Source of the DNA: Candidatus Gastranaerophilales bacterium
Lineage (GTDB): Bacteria; Cyanobacteriota; Vampirovibrionia; Gastranaerophilales; Gastranaerophilaceae
Reading direction: 5' to 3'
Assembly (NCBI GenBank): GCA_016287985.1
Contig: JAEEXX010000003.1
Span: 1 to 55,163, forward strand
Length of the DNA stretch: 55,163 bases
The notes beneath the pieces are model-generated. The model had not been told where the DNA came from. It did not search any database and was given only the letters and a program-made list of their open reading frames with translations. Positions 20,214-29,735 of the stretch are shown here, one piece after another. A program made the position numbers and the translations under genes. The stretch's first letter is position 1. Every line of letters starts with the position of its first letter.

Positions 20214-20630
20214 ATGAATTTTAGAATTAATGGTTTGCGTGCCGGGATTCTTACTGCTATGCTTGCGATTGGTGGCGTAAGCTGTAAAAGGGCATATTAT
20301 AAACCTGTACCAAAAGAACAAGTTCCACAAAGAACTGCAGACGTTGTAGATTCTTTGTATCGAGAAGGCTTGAAAATCAAGAATGATGGAAAATATGAAT
20401 TAGTTAGAAGAGATACCATAAGATTTTTTGATGCATATACAAATAATCCGAAAAAACTTGAAAATACATTCAAAACGCGAATAGCTTTTGAAAAAACTCC
20501 AATCAATGAGTATGACATGGAGTGGTATACTCTTAATGCACCTGTGTATATAGTATCTGAAAATCAAATCCTGGAGAAAAACAACAGAGCTTATATAGCG
20601 ATTGAAGAATATGACAAATTAAAAAAATAG
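20214..20630 (+). CDS. Small putative lipoprotein, unknown function
   Basis: AMLAIGGVSC lipobox-like N-terminus; good GGAGG RBS before ATG 20214. Confidence 0.65.
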   Translation: MNFRINGLRAGILTAMLAIGGVSCKRAYYKPVPKEQVPQRTADVVDSLYREGLKIKNDGKYELVRRDTIRFFDAYTNNPKKLENTFKTRIAFEKTPINEYDMEWYTLNAPVYIVSENQILEKNNRAYIAIEEYDKLKK

Positions 20631-20721
20631 TTCGGCTTATATAGTTTATAGTTAATTCTCCGTCTTTAAGTTTTATGTTTGTGATACAATTTATTAAGCA
20701 AACATAGAAGAGGTTTTAGAT

Positions 20722-22167
20722 ATGGATAACTTAAGAGAAAAATATGAAGTTGTTATAGGGCTTGAAGTTCATGCGCAATTGAAAACAAAATCAAAAATTT
20801 TTGCGCCTGATTCAACAGAGTTCGGTAATGAACAAAATACTCAGATAAGCCCAATTACATTAGGCATGCCCGGAGTTCTGCCGGTTTTGAATAAAGAATG
20901 CGTAAATATGGGGATTCTGCTTGGGTTGGCATTGAATTGTGAAATCCCGAACAGATGCAAGTTTGACAGAAAACAATATTTTTATCCCGACCTTCCGAAA
21001 GGCTATCAAATTTCGCAGTACGATGAGCCTATTTGTATAAATGGCTGGATAGATGTAAAGGGGAAAAGGATTGGTATTACAAGAGCACATCTTGAAGAAG
21101 ATGCAGGAAAACTTGTTCACGTAGGCTCTGCCGGCATAAACGGTTCTTTATATTCTCTTGTTGACTTAAACAGAGCGGGAACTCCGCTTTTGGAAATCGT
21201 TTCTGAACCTGATATGCGCTCATCCGAAGAAGCGAGGGCTTATATGGAAGAACTCAGAAATATCGTAAGATATCTTGGAGTCTGTGACGGAAACCTTGAA
21301 GAAGGCTCAATGAGATGTGATGCCAATATTTCAATTATGCCAAAAGGTTCTACAAAGTTTGGTACTAGAGCGGAAATCAAGAATATTAACAGTTTTTCAG
21401 CTCTTCAAAGAGCTGTCGAATACGAAATTGACAGACAAATAGAAATTGTCGAAGAAGGTGGAGAAGTTGTTCAAGAGACAAGACTCTGGGATGATAATTT
21501 GAAAGAAACCCGTTCTATGAGGGGGAAAGAGGATGCGCACGATTACAGATATTTCCCCGAACCTGATTTAATGCCTCTTGAAATTTCAAGAGAATGGGTT
21601 GAAGATATCAGAAAAAATATGCCTGAACTTCCGGAAGCTAAAAGACAGAGATACATGAGCCTAGGTTTAAGCGAATATGATGCAAGAATTATTGTTGATC
21701 AAATGCCATTGGCTTTATTCTTTGACGAAGTTTTAAGACTGGGAGCTAACCCAAAAGCCGCTGTAAACTTTATAATGGGCGAAATTTCGGCATACTTAAA
21801 AGAAAACAAAGTTGAAATAAATGAAACGAAATTGACTCCGGAAAATCTTGCAGAATTAATTGCAATGATTGAAAAAGGAACAATTTCGAATAATATAGGT
21901 AAACAAATTCTTGTAGAAGATATGATAACGAACGGTGAAAAAGCTTCTGCAATCGTTGAAAGAAAGGGCTTGAGCCAGATTTCTGATGAAGGTGCTATTA
22001 AAGCAATTGTTGAGAAAGTTGTAAATTCTCATCCTGCTGAGATTGAAGCATACAGAAACGGCAAAACCAATTTGCTCGGATTCTTTGTCGGTCAGGTTAT
22101 GAAAGAAACTAAGGGCAGAGCTAACCCGAAAACAGTTAACGAACTCGTCAAAGAAATTCTCGGTTAA
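20722..22167 (+). CDS. gatB: Aspartyl/glutamyl-tRNA(Asn/Gln) amidotransferase subunit B
   Basis: 481 aa; YEVVIGLEVHAQLKTKSKIF; FDRKQYFYPDLPKGYQISQYD; GFFVGQVMKETKGRANPK. Confidence 0.97.
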   Translation: MDNLREKYEVVIGLEVHAQLKTKSKIFAPDSTEFGNEQNTQISPITLGMPGVLPVLNKECVNMGILLGLALNCEIPNRCKFDRKQYFYPDLPKGYQISQYDEPICINGWIDVKGKRIGITRAHLEEDAGKLVHVGSAGINGSLYSLVDLNRAGTPLLEIVSEPDMRSSEEARAYMEELRNIVRYLGVCDGNLEEGSMRCDANISIMPKGSTKFGTRAEIKNINSFSALQRAVEYEIDRQIEIVEEGGEVVQETRLWDDNLKETRSMRGKEDAHDYRYFPEPDLMPLEISREWVEDIRKNMPELPEAKRQRYMSLGLSEYDARIIVDQMPLALFFDEVLRLGANPKAAVNFIMGEISAYLKENKVEINETKLTPENLAELIAMIEKGTISNNIGKQILVEDMITNGEKASAIVERKGLSQISDEGAIKAIVEKVVNSHPAEIEAYRNGKTNLLGFFVGQVMKETKGRANPKTVNELVKEILG

Positions 22168-22248
22168 TCATATAACCGACGCATAGCAAACTTTCATTTT
22201 ACCATAATGAAGGTTTTGGTATGTGTGGACTGGTATATAAAACTACCA

Positions 22249-23220
22249 TTACGAAACAAATTCTATAAAGAGTCCTGATAGTATACTTATCAAAAATAAT
22301 ATAACAATAACTTTTGCGGAATCTTTAATATTGTTATTTTTAAGTAATACCAAAATACCCAAGCCGGCATTTGCTAACAAACCGCTCATTGCAGCCCCAA
22401 AGGTTATTGTTCCTTTTATTAACATCATAGTTATTGCAATAGATATAGCACAATTAGGAATTAAACCAATTATCGACGCTATAATACACTGTATAAAGCC
22501 ATTGCCGCTGCTTGCCATAAATTCTGCAATTTGAAAATGTTCAAATGCATAGTTTAGCACCAAAGTAATAATCATAATAAATGACAGAATATTCACTGTA
22601 TGTTGAATCGGGTGCAATAGGAGTTCTATCTTGTTTACTCCCTCTGGTTTATGATTGCAGCACCCTTCATCATGAACATGTTCATGTGCTTCTTCTATAA
22701 CTTCTTCTACAGAATCCTCCGTATTAATAACATCAGGATTATTAAAATGTCCTGCCAGTATATCAATAAAATATCCGCCGGTAATTGCTATCAAAAGTTT
22801 TAAACCAACTATCGGAATAATAAGATGAGCTTTGTCAGGATGTGCAAGTAGTATAGGAATAGACTCGTCAGAAGTTCCCAAATATACTGCAATCAGACAC
22901 CCTCTTGTAATCATTCTTCTGGAATACAGACTGCTGGCTATAACCGAAAACCCGCACTGCGGGAAAATAGAGGCTAAAGCTCCAACTGCAACGCTTCGTT
23001 TTCTGGCTTTTTTTATACAAGAATCCATTTTATCGGAAAAATAGAATTCAATAACTTCAATCAAAATAAATATAAAGAACAAAAAAGGCAAAAGATGCAA
23101 GCTATCTACAATTGCGTCTGTTATCCATTCTTCGAGGGGTAAATGTTCTATCAAATTATCGATAGGCGCAAAAATCATTTCGTTTAAGTCGTTTAGTTTT
23201 TTCAAAATTGATATAAGCAT
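22249..23220 (-). CDS. Putative polytopic heavy-metal/manganese exporter (ArsP_2-like 10TM family)
   Basis: 323 aa; ~10 hydrophobic segments; paired FPQCGFSVIASSLY / IPNCAISIAITMML repeats; His/Cys-rich loop EEAHEHVHDEGCCNH. Confidence 0.7.
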   Translation of the reverse strand: MLISILKKLNDLNEMIFAPIDNLIEHLPLEEWITDAIVDSLHLLPFLFFIFILIEVIEFYFSDKMDSCIKKARKRSVAVGALASIFPQCGFSVIASSLYSRRMITRGCLIAVYLGTSDESIPILLAHPDKAHLIIPIVGLKLLIAITGGYFIDILAGHFNNPDVINTEDSVEEVIEEAHEHVHDEGCCNHKPEGVNKIELLLHPIQHTVNILSFIMIITLVLNYAFEHFQIAEFMASSGNGFIQCIIASIIGLIPNCAISIAITMMLIKGTITFGAAMSGLLANAGLGILVLLKNNNIKDSAKVIVILFLISILSGLFIEFVS

Positions 23221-23256
23221 TATTCTCTCTCCTAAATTATTAAAACCTGATTGCTA

Positions 23257-24345
23257 CTATAAATCAAGCTCTTTATTCAATCTATCCGTGAGCTTATTAT
23301 AATTCTTGCTTACAGGAGTACTGACAGATTTGTCGATCACCTCCAAAAATACTTTTGAATTATGTTTGTTATTATTTACAATATTTGCAATATCTTTTCT
23401 GGCAGGAACAATCAAATCCGTATTAGCAAAATATTCGGATGTCTTTTTTGACGATAAAAATTGAACAAATTTTATCGCATTTTCTTTTTGTTTTGATTTT
23501 TTTGAAACAGACCAGCCGGAAACATCGCAATACTGTGGTTTTTCACCATTCGGGAAATTTATTACAGCCCAATTAAAATTGGCTTTTTCGGAAATTTTTG
23601 GATACATCCATCGACCTGACAGATAGAATACTATTTTGCCCTCCAAAAACATTTGAGTGAGTGTAGAACTGCCTACCTGGCTTTTTTCCGGAGCATAATT
23701 ATTCGTTTTCAAGCTTTTGTAAAAATTAATTGCTTCAATGCTTTTTTCAGAATTAACTATGTTATTTAGATTTTCATCCAGAATCCCGCCTCCAAAGTAT
23801 GCTAAATACGGCATAATCCAGTATACTGAATCCTCATAATTCAGACAAAACTCCGATTTATTTGCAGTTCTTTCACAAATTTTTATTAAATCATTGATAG
23901 TCCAATTGTCATTAGGAATAGACGTTTTATCTAAATTTACATAAAATACAAGGTTTGAAATATCTCTTGGTATACCAAGCAATTTGCCGTGATAACTCAT
24001 CCCTTCTAGAGTTTGAGGATAAAAGGCATTTTTATCAGTATATTTGGTCAAATCCTCCAGATAATCTGCATAAATCGGTAAATACAGATTATTTAGAAAA
24101 ATAACATCAGGTGGAGTATTCGATGCAAACATCAAATGAATCTTTTGAAAATAATTTTGAGGAATATGAATAAAATTTATTTTTATATCAGGATTCTGTT
24201 TCTCAAACTCATTTATTGCGTGCCTGAGGACCCCAACTTCTGTCACAGAGCCCCATGTAGCAAATGATATAGTACCAACCATATCCTTGGAACAAGAACA
24301 CAAAAAAAACGGAAGCATCAGCAACATTAAGATTCGTTTAATCAT
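23257..24345 (-). CDS. Extracellular solute-binding lipoprotein (sugar ABC family 1-like)
   Basis: 362 aa; lipobox PFFLCSC; EFEKQNPDIKINFIHIPQNYFQKIHLMFASNTPPDVIFLN; ATG overlaps upstream stop (ATGA). Confidence 0.85.
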   Translation of the reverse strand: MIKRILMLLMLPFFLCSCSKDMVGTISFATWGSVTEVGVLRHAINEFEKQNPDIKINFIHIPQNYFQKIHLMFASNTPPDVIFLNNLYLPIYADYLEDLTKYTDKNAFYPQTLEGMSYHGKLLGIPRDISNLVFYVNLDKTSIPNDNWTINDLIKICERTANKSEFCLNYEDSVYWIMPYLAYFGGGILDENLNNIVNSEKSIEAINFYKSLKTNNYAPEKSQVGSSTLTQMFLEGKIVFYLSGRWMYPKISEKANFNWAVINFPNGEKPQYCDVSGWSVSKKSKQKENAIKFVQFLSSKKTSEYFANTDLIVPARKDIANIVNNNKHNSKVFLEVIDKSVSTPVSKNYNKLTDRLNKELDL

Positions 24346-27149
24346 AAATCTACTACGTACCTAATTTGTCCATCCAGAACATCAACGATAAATTTATTTG
24401 AACCAATTTTTATTAAATATCTCGGGGTGCCATCCGCTAACGTTTCGCTCAATCGCGCAAATATTTTTTCACTGTTCAAAGAATCATATGTTTTGACAAC
24501 ACTTATATTGTTTCCGTTATTTGCAAGTATAGCATAACCATTGGTATATTTTGCCAGATGACACTCTATCATTGAATCTATTTTCGCCGAACTTATAACA
24601 TCATATTTAGTTCCTTCTATAACACACCTTACTATAGATGTATTATTATCTTGTTTTTGTTCAACTTTTGTCTCAACCTTAGGCTTGTTTATAATAGATT
24701 CATCTAAATGCTGTTTTATATTTTGAACAACTTTAGCACTTTCTAGCTTTTTAATTAATTCATCAGACTTATTATGACGTTCTTTTTGCGGTTTAACCTG
24801 TTGATTCCTTGCAAGATTTTGCGGCACAAACTTTTCAGTATTTTCTTCTCTTTTTCGCTTTTCATGTTTTATAAGATTCAATTTATTGCTAATCTTAAAT
24901 TTCCTTGTCTCCTGGTTTGACTGCTTTGTTTGTTCTTGTTCCTGCTGCACTATTTCAGTATTATTATTTTTAATTTTATCTTTCTCTGCATCTAAATCAA
25001 CATAATCTGGTCTGTACAAAGCCTCAAAATCATCATAATCCGACTGCTCATATACTGATTGCTCTTCTTCATCAGCGACTTCAAAATTACTGAACTGGCT
25101 AAATTCTTTTTGTATATCAACAACAGGAACTTCTTCAGTCATTTCTTCATCGTCAAAGTTATTTATTATTTCAAACTTTCTTGTACCATCATCAAATGGC
25201 TTAAATTGAACATTTGAAATACTTGCAAGTAATGATTTCTCATCAGGTACATACTCTTTTGGCTTTGGTTCCCTATATTTTTTCGGATTTGTAAGAACAT
25301 CATTTAAATCAGGTAAACCTGAAATTTTTAACTTTGATACTAAACCAGAATAGGATTGATCCACAACTTGAGTAGCTTCAGTCGGAAGCATACCATCAGT
25401 TTTAATGGAGGATTTATTTTTTGATGGTTCTGTTAAATCAATATCAACAGAAAGTTTGCTAACTTCATATCCTTCACTAAAATATACCGTTTGCGGCTTA
25501 GCATTGGATACTATTGGTTTTTTACCATGTTTTTTCAATTCTTCAGATAGATTTGGAAGCATGTCCCTTACATTTAAAGTTAATATTTCTGTTGGTTTTG
25601 GTTTTTTTGGCTGACTTTCACTTATTTGTTTAGCCATTTCGTCTGTACGTTTTGAATCTGTCCTCAAATCATTTATAAAGTCCTGATCAATTTCAATTGA
25701 TATAAGTTTTTTAAGAATTGCAATATCCTCTGCAGAAAAATATATGTTTTGAAGTACAGCATAATCTGTAACCAAATTTTCTAAAATTTCTTTATTTGAT
25801 GGCTTTTTAGGCGCGATTGGGCTTGAAACTGCATATTGTTCAATATTTTGAATAACACTATCGCTAATCTCAGACTGCAGAAGCTCACGAAAACACATAA
25901 CATCATCTTTTGTAAACTTTATTCCCTTTTCTTGCAAGACTTTTTCATAAACTTCTTCATCGTAGCCGGCAGAGGCTTGCTCTATTTCAGTTTCTTTTAT
26001 CTTTGACTGTAAATCTTCATCATCAAAAGAAAATTCACTTAAAAAATCGTCGAGAGCATCTCCTCCTTCCTCTCGATTTGCTTCTTCTGATTTTTTAGCA
26101 ACCTGTTCTTTAAAAAGTTCATCTAAATCAACAACTTGAACCTCTTCTTCATCAGGTTTTGTATATTCATTGTTACCCGCAGCTTGTATAGTATATGTAT
26201 TGGCAGGCATTTTATCCTGAACTGAGTAAATATCCTGTTTATTAGTTGTACGCACCACATTACGTTTTCTTGTTGGTTTAGTTTGTTTCTCTTCAGGTTC
26301 ATCATCAATATCAATCGTCAGTTTTTCACCCATTACATTTGTAAGTTTATCTTTAGCCTTAACATAGAAGTATATGCTGGTTAAAATTATGAAAACAACC
26401 AATAAACCTATAAGCGATTTTTGATGAGATTCTTCATTTGCCCGTGCCAGAGCGATACTATTGGCAGCGACTGGTTTTTGCTGAACATCAGTCGATTCAG
26501 CATGTACAGGTTTTTCCTGCTCTTGAACAGATGTTTCACTAATTTTTCTTTGGGCCTCTTGAGCCTTCAAAGCTTCTTGCTGTTGTCTGCGTCTTTCCGC
26601 CTCTCTTTTCTGAGCTTCTCTTTCCCGCGCTTCTCTGCGTTGGCGTAACTCAGCCTCACGTCTTGCGTTTTCTTCCGTTTGGCGCAAAGCATCTTCTCTT
26701 TCTCTCATTCTATCTTCATTCGATATACGAGTTTCAATTTCATACGGATTATCTGAAGGAATATACAAGGTTGTATCCATATTAAGATTTATATTTCCAT
26801 TTGTTCTGATAAGAATTTTTGTATACCCCTTATTTCCGTTTGAATAAGGCATTTTTTTTATTTCAACAGATTGAATGCTATCGGAAACCTTTGACAAATT
26901 CGGAGTCGGAGCTGAATTATCAAACTCAGGCAACATAATCACATAAGTTGAAGCATCGCTCTTTCTCGTCACCGGCTGCCCTTCATATTGCATTTTAGTA
27001 CCTAATATGACACTAATTTCGTGGCTATTTATCGGTTTAAATTCAAGATTCATTAAACAATTTTTATAATTATCAGATGCAAATGAACCTGTTACCGTAA
27101 CAACAGAGGCTAGCATCAGAATTAATGTTCTCTTCTTAAAATCCTTCAT
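24342..27149 (-). CDS. Large single-TM protein: periplasmic N-domain, R/E-rich coiled coil, TM, long acidic cytoplasmic region (FimV-like topology)
   Basis: 935 aa; signal peptide MKDFKKRTLILMLASVVTVTGSFAS; coiled coil REREDALRQTEENARREAELRQRR; TM SLIGLLVVFIILTSIYFYV. Confidence 0.7.
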   Translation of the reverse strand: MKDFKKRTLILMLASVVTVTGSFASDNYKNCLMNLEFKPINSHEISVILGTKMQYEGQPVTRKSDASTYVIMLPEFDNSAPTPNLSKVSDSIQSVEIKKMPYSNGNKGYTKILIRTNGNINLNMDTTLYIPSDNPYEIETRISNEDRMREREDALRQTEENARREAELRQRREAREREAQKREAERRRQQQEALKAQEAQRKISETSVQEQEKPVHAESTDVQQKPVAANSIALARANEESHQKSLIGLLVVFIILTSIYFYVKAKDKLTNVMGEKLTIDIDDEPEEKQTKPTRKRNVVRTTNKQDIYSVQDKMPANTYTIQAAGNNEYTKPDEEEVQVVDLDELFKEQVAKKSEEANREEGGDALDDFLSEFSFDDEDLQSKIKETEIEQASAGYDEEVYEKVLQEKGIKFTKDDVMCFRELLQSEISDSVIQNIEQYAVSSPIAPKKPSNKEILENLVTDYAVLQNIYFSAEDIAILKKLISIEIDQDFINDLRTDSKRTDEMAKQISESQPKKPKPTEILTLNVRDMLPNLSEELKKHGKKPIVSNAKPQTVYFSEGYEVSKLSVDIDLTEPSKNKSSIKTDGMLPTEATQVVDQSYSGLVSKLKISGLPDLNDVLTNPKKYREPKPKEYVPDEKSLLASISNVQFKPFDDGTRKFEIINNFDDEEMTEEVPVVDIQKEFSQFSNFEVADEEEQSVYEQSDYDDFEALYRPDYVDLDAEKDKIKNNNTEIVQQEQEQTKQSNQETRKFKISNKLNLIKHEKRKREENTEKFVPQNLARNQQVKPQKERHNKSDELIKKLESAKVVQNIKQHLDESIINKPKVETKVEQKQDNNTSIVRCVIEGTKYDVISSAKIDSMIECHLAKYTNGYAILANNGNNISVVKTYDSLNSEKIFARLSETLADGTPRYLIKIGSNKFIVDVLDGQIRYVVDL

Positions 27150-27208
27150 ACCAAGTATTTTAGCATAATATTACAAAATAATACACAAGTTTACAAAATT
27201 ACTTGAAA

Positions 27209-28207
27209 TTACATATCCGTAACTACCAATCTCTTATCAGAAACAATTTTTTCAATATTCAAAGAAGTATACAAACAAGAGCCATATATAAATTCGCATT
27301 CATAATAACTATCTGAAGAAGCATCTTCTGCAGGCTCCTGATATTCGAAAAGTTCGTTAATTTTATCTATAAGTAAGGCTAACTGAAGCTCATTACTTTT
27401 TATAATTATAACCGGCTTCTTTTCATTTGTCTCCTCACAAACCAGCCCCAAAAACTTTTTCAGATTGACAACAGTGATATAATCTCCTCGAAGATTCATA
27501 ATTCCTTCAATAAAATCAGGAGTGCCCGGAACCTTTGTAATACTCGTATCTTTTAGTATTTCTTTAACGTAATCCAAAGAAATACAATAAAAATCGCTAT
27601 TTAGATTCAAGGAAATGTACTTATCTTTAACCTGGCCACCACCTGCAGCCAATCTAAGTGCAGATTTTTCAGTCATATCATTTGTTCTCTTTGTCATGAT
27701 ACTCCTGGATTCGTCATCTGAAGGGAAAAGAGCTGGCACATCTACTACAGAAACATTATTATTATGGCTTTTTAGTAAATTCTCCAATGAATAAACATTA
27801 ACCACAAAAATTGTTTCCTCATTATATTTGTATAGCGCCTCAATAATCATTTTGCTATCTACAAAAGGTATTTGGTCTACCATCGCACTATCAAAAGGTA
27901 TAATACCCAGTATTTTATTAGTTATTATCCCGAATATAACCTCGTCAGTTTTAACAATCAATAAATCGTCGTTTGCACTGTACCCGGGAACATCAATATT
28001 CAAATAGAATCTTAAATCTACAACATTAATTACAAAATTATTATATTTTAACAAACCCACTATATTATTTGGTAATTTTTGCGGATAATCTAAACTTGGA
28101 AGTTTCATGATTTCCAAAACATTATCTGTATTAACCGCATATTCATTGTCACCTACTTGAAAATACAGGTGCGTATTTTTCTTCTGCTCAATATAACTAT
28201 TGTTCAT
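27209..28207 (-). CDS. Tandem CheW-like domain protein
   Basis: 332 aa with two CheW domains: YFQVGDNEYAVNTDNVLEIMK...NNIVGLLKYNNFVINVVDLRFYL and SLNLNSDFYCISLDYVKEILK...DFIEGIMNLRGDYITVVNLKKFLGL. Confidence 0.88.
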   Translation of the reverse strand: MNNSYIEQKKNTHLYFQVGDNEYAVNTDNVLEIMKLPSLDYPQKLPNNIVGLLKYNNFVINVVDLRFYLNIDVPGYSANDDLLIVKTDEVIFGIITNKILGIIPFDSAMVDQIPFVDSKMIIEALYKYNEETIFVVNVYSLENLLKSHNNNVSVVDVPALFPSDDESRSIMTKRTNDMTEKSALRLAAGGGQVKDKYISLNLNSDFYCISLDYVKEILKDTSITKVPGTPDFIEGIMNLRGDYITVVNLKKFLGLVCEETNEKKPVIIIKSNELQLALLIDKINELFEYQEPAEDASSDSYYECEFIYGSCLYTSLNIEKIVSDKRLVVTDM

Positions 28208-29651
28208 GCAACACTACCCTGTTCCTTCCTCCTTGCTTAGCACGATATAGTGCCTCATCAGCAGATTTTAATATATCTGCCGATGTCAATAAATCTTGAT
28301 AGTTCATTGTAAGCCCAATACTAACAGTAACTTTTGCCTTAACTCCGTTATATTCGAAATCATATTCTTCAACCATATTGCGCAACCTTTGTACAGGAAT
28401 AATGGCTCCTTCAATCCCGGTTTCCGGCATAATCATAACAAATTCTTCTCCGCCATACCTATACAACAAATCAGTTTTTCGAAACGCCTGTTTCATTAAA
28501 TCTGCAACCGTTTTTAAAACATAGTCACCGTATTGATGCCCATATGTATCATTAACCTTTTTAAAGAAATCTATATCTAATATTGCAAGAGAAAAATCTG
28601 CAGGATGTCTTTTTGTACGGTTGTGCTCCTGCTCTAATCCTATCTCCAACTGTCTTCTGTTATATAATCCTGTCAATCCGTCAAGCACTGACATAAATTC
28701 TTTCTCGGTATACTGATATTTCATCTTGAATATTGCGAGAAGTTCGCTAATCATTATATCAAAATACCTGAATGATGAATAATTTACATCGTGTCTTGTA
28801 TAAAAACAAATACCGCCAATTAATTTTTTATCGAATACTAATGGAATAACAATCTTGGAAGTAAAATCAGAAATTTGAAAATCCATTTCTTTACCAAGAA
28901 GCATTTTTACAACTTCAAATTTTGTATCTTTGATAGTTTTATGTTCTTCTAATGTCCTAAAAAAGTCATATGACACGTCGTTTAAAAGATTTTTTGAAAG
29001 ATTTCGTCCAAGAGTATCAATATACAATATATTCTCAGCCAAATCATCAGGCGAAGCAAAGTAAATTCCCGCGACATGGTATTCAACAAATGAACTTAAC
29101 AAAGAAAACAACTTCTCAACGAGGATTCTTTCATAGTTCAAAAAGTCACTTAAATTTCTAAATTCACTTGAAAATATACTTTTCATTAGCAAATCATTAA
29201 GAATGCTGTTCAATTTAAACTGTGCAGGGCTGGCAGAGTCAGCTTTCGCCGCTAATGCAAGTTTATACTCCTCCTTAACCGGATATCTTCTCACAGTAGC
29301 AACTACTTGAGATATAAGTTCCTTCATATCAATAGACTTTGATAAAAATAACTGTGCTCCCGCTTTTTTACCCCAAAAAGTATCTATCTTCTTATCCATT
29401 ACCGTTAACAAAATAACCGGAATTTTTTTTGTTTCTTCATCATTCTTTAGCATTCGGCAAAGTTGGTAGCCGTCAATACCGGGCATCACAATATCAGATA
29501 AAACAACATCAGGCGCAAAACTATATACCTTCTTATAAGCTTCAGAGCCGTTAGATGCCGCTTCCACTACAAAACCGCCTGACTCCAAGCCTTCCTTCAG
29601 AAATTGTAATTCGGTTGCAGTATCCTCCACTAATAGAATTTTAATTGCCAT
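28197..29651 (-). CDS. Response regulator with C-terminal GGDEF diguanylate cyclase domain
   Basis: REC: ILLVEDTATELQFLKEGLES...PDVVLSDIVMPGIDG; middle GAF-like region; DGLTGLYNRRQL...RYGGEEF, I-site-like RKTD five residues upstream. Confidence 0.93.
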   Translation of the reverse strand: MAIKILLVEDTATELQFLKEGLESGGFVVEAASNGSEAYKKVYSFAPDVVLSDIVMPGIDGYQLCRMLKNDEETKKIPVILLTVMDKKIDTFWGKKAGAQLFLSKSIDMKELISQVVATVRRYPVKEEYKLALAAKADSASPAQFKLNSILNDLLMKSIFSSEFRNLSDFLNYERILVEKLFSLLSSFVEYHVAGIYFASPDDLAENILYIDTLGRNLSKNLLNDVSYDFFRTLEEHKTIKDTKFEVVKMLLGKEMDFQISDFTSKIVIPLVFDKKLIGGICFYTRHDVNYSSFRYFDIMISELLAIFKMKYQYTEKEFMSVLDGLTGLYNRRQLEIGLEQEHNRTKRHPADFSLAILDIDFFKKVNDTYGHQYGDYVLKTVADLMKQAFRKTDLLYRYGGEEFVMIMPETGIEGAIIPVQRLRNMVEEYDFEYNGVKAKVTVSIGLTMNYQDLLTSADILKSADEALYRAKQGGRNRVVLHEQ

Positions 29652-29735
29652 ATTATAAGATATTCCAATTTAATCAATTTTAGTATAAAATGATTATATA
29701 CTAAATGTTCAAAAAAAACTATAGGAGAGAATATT

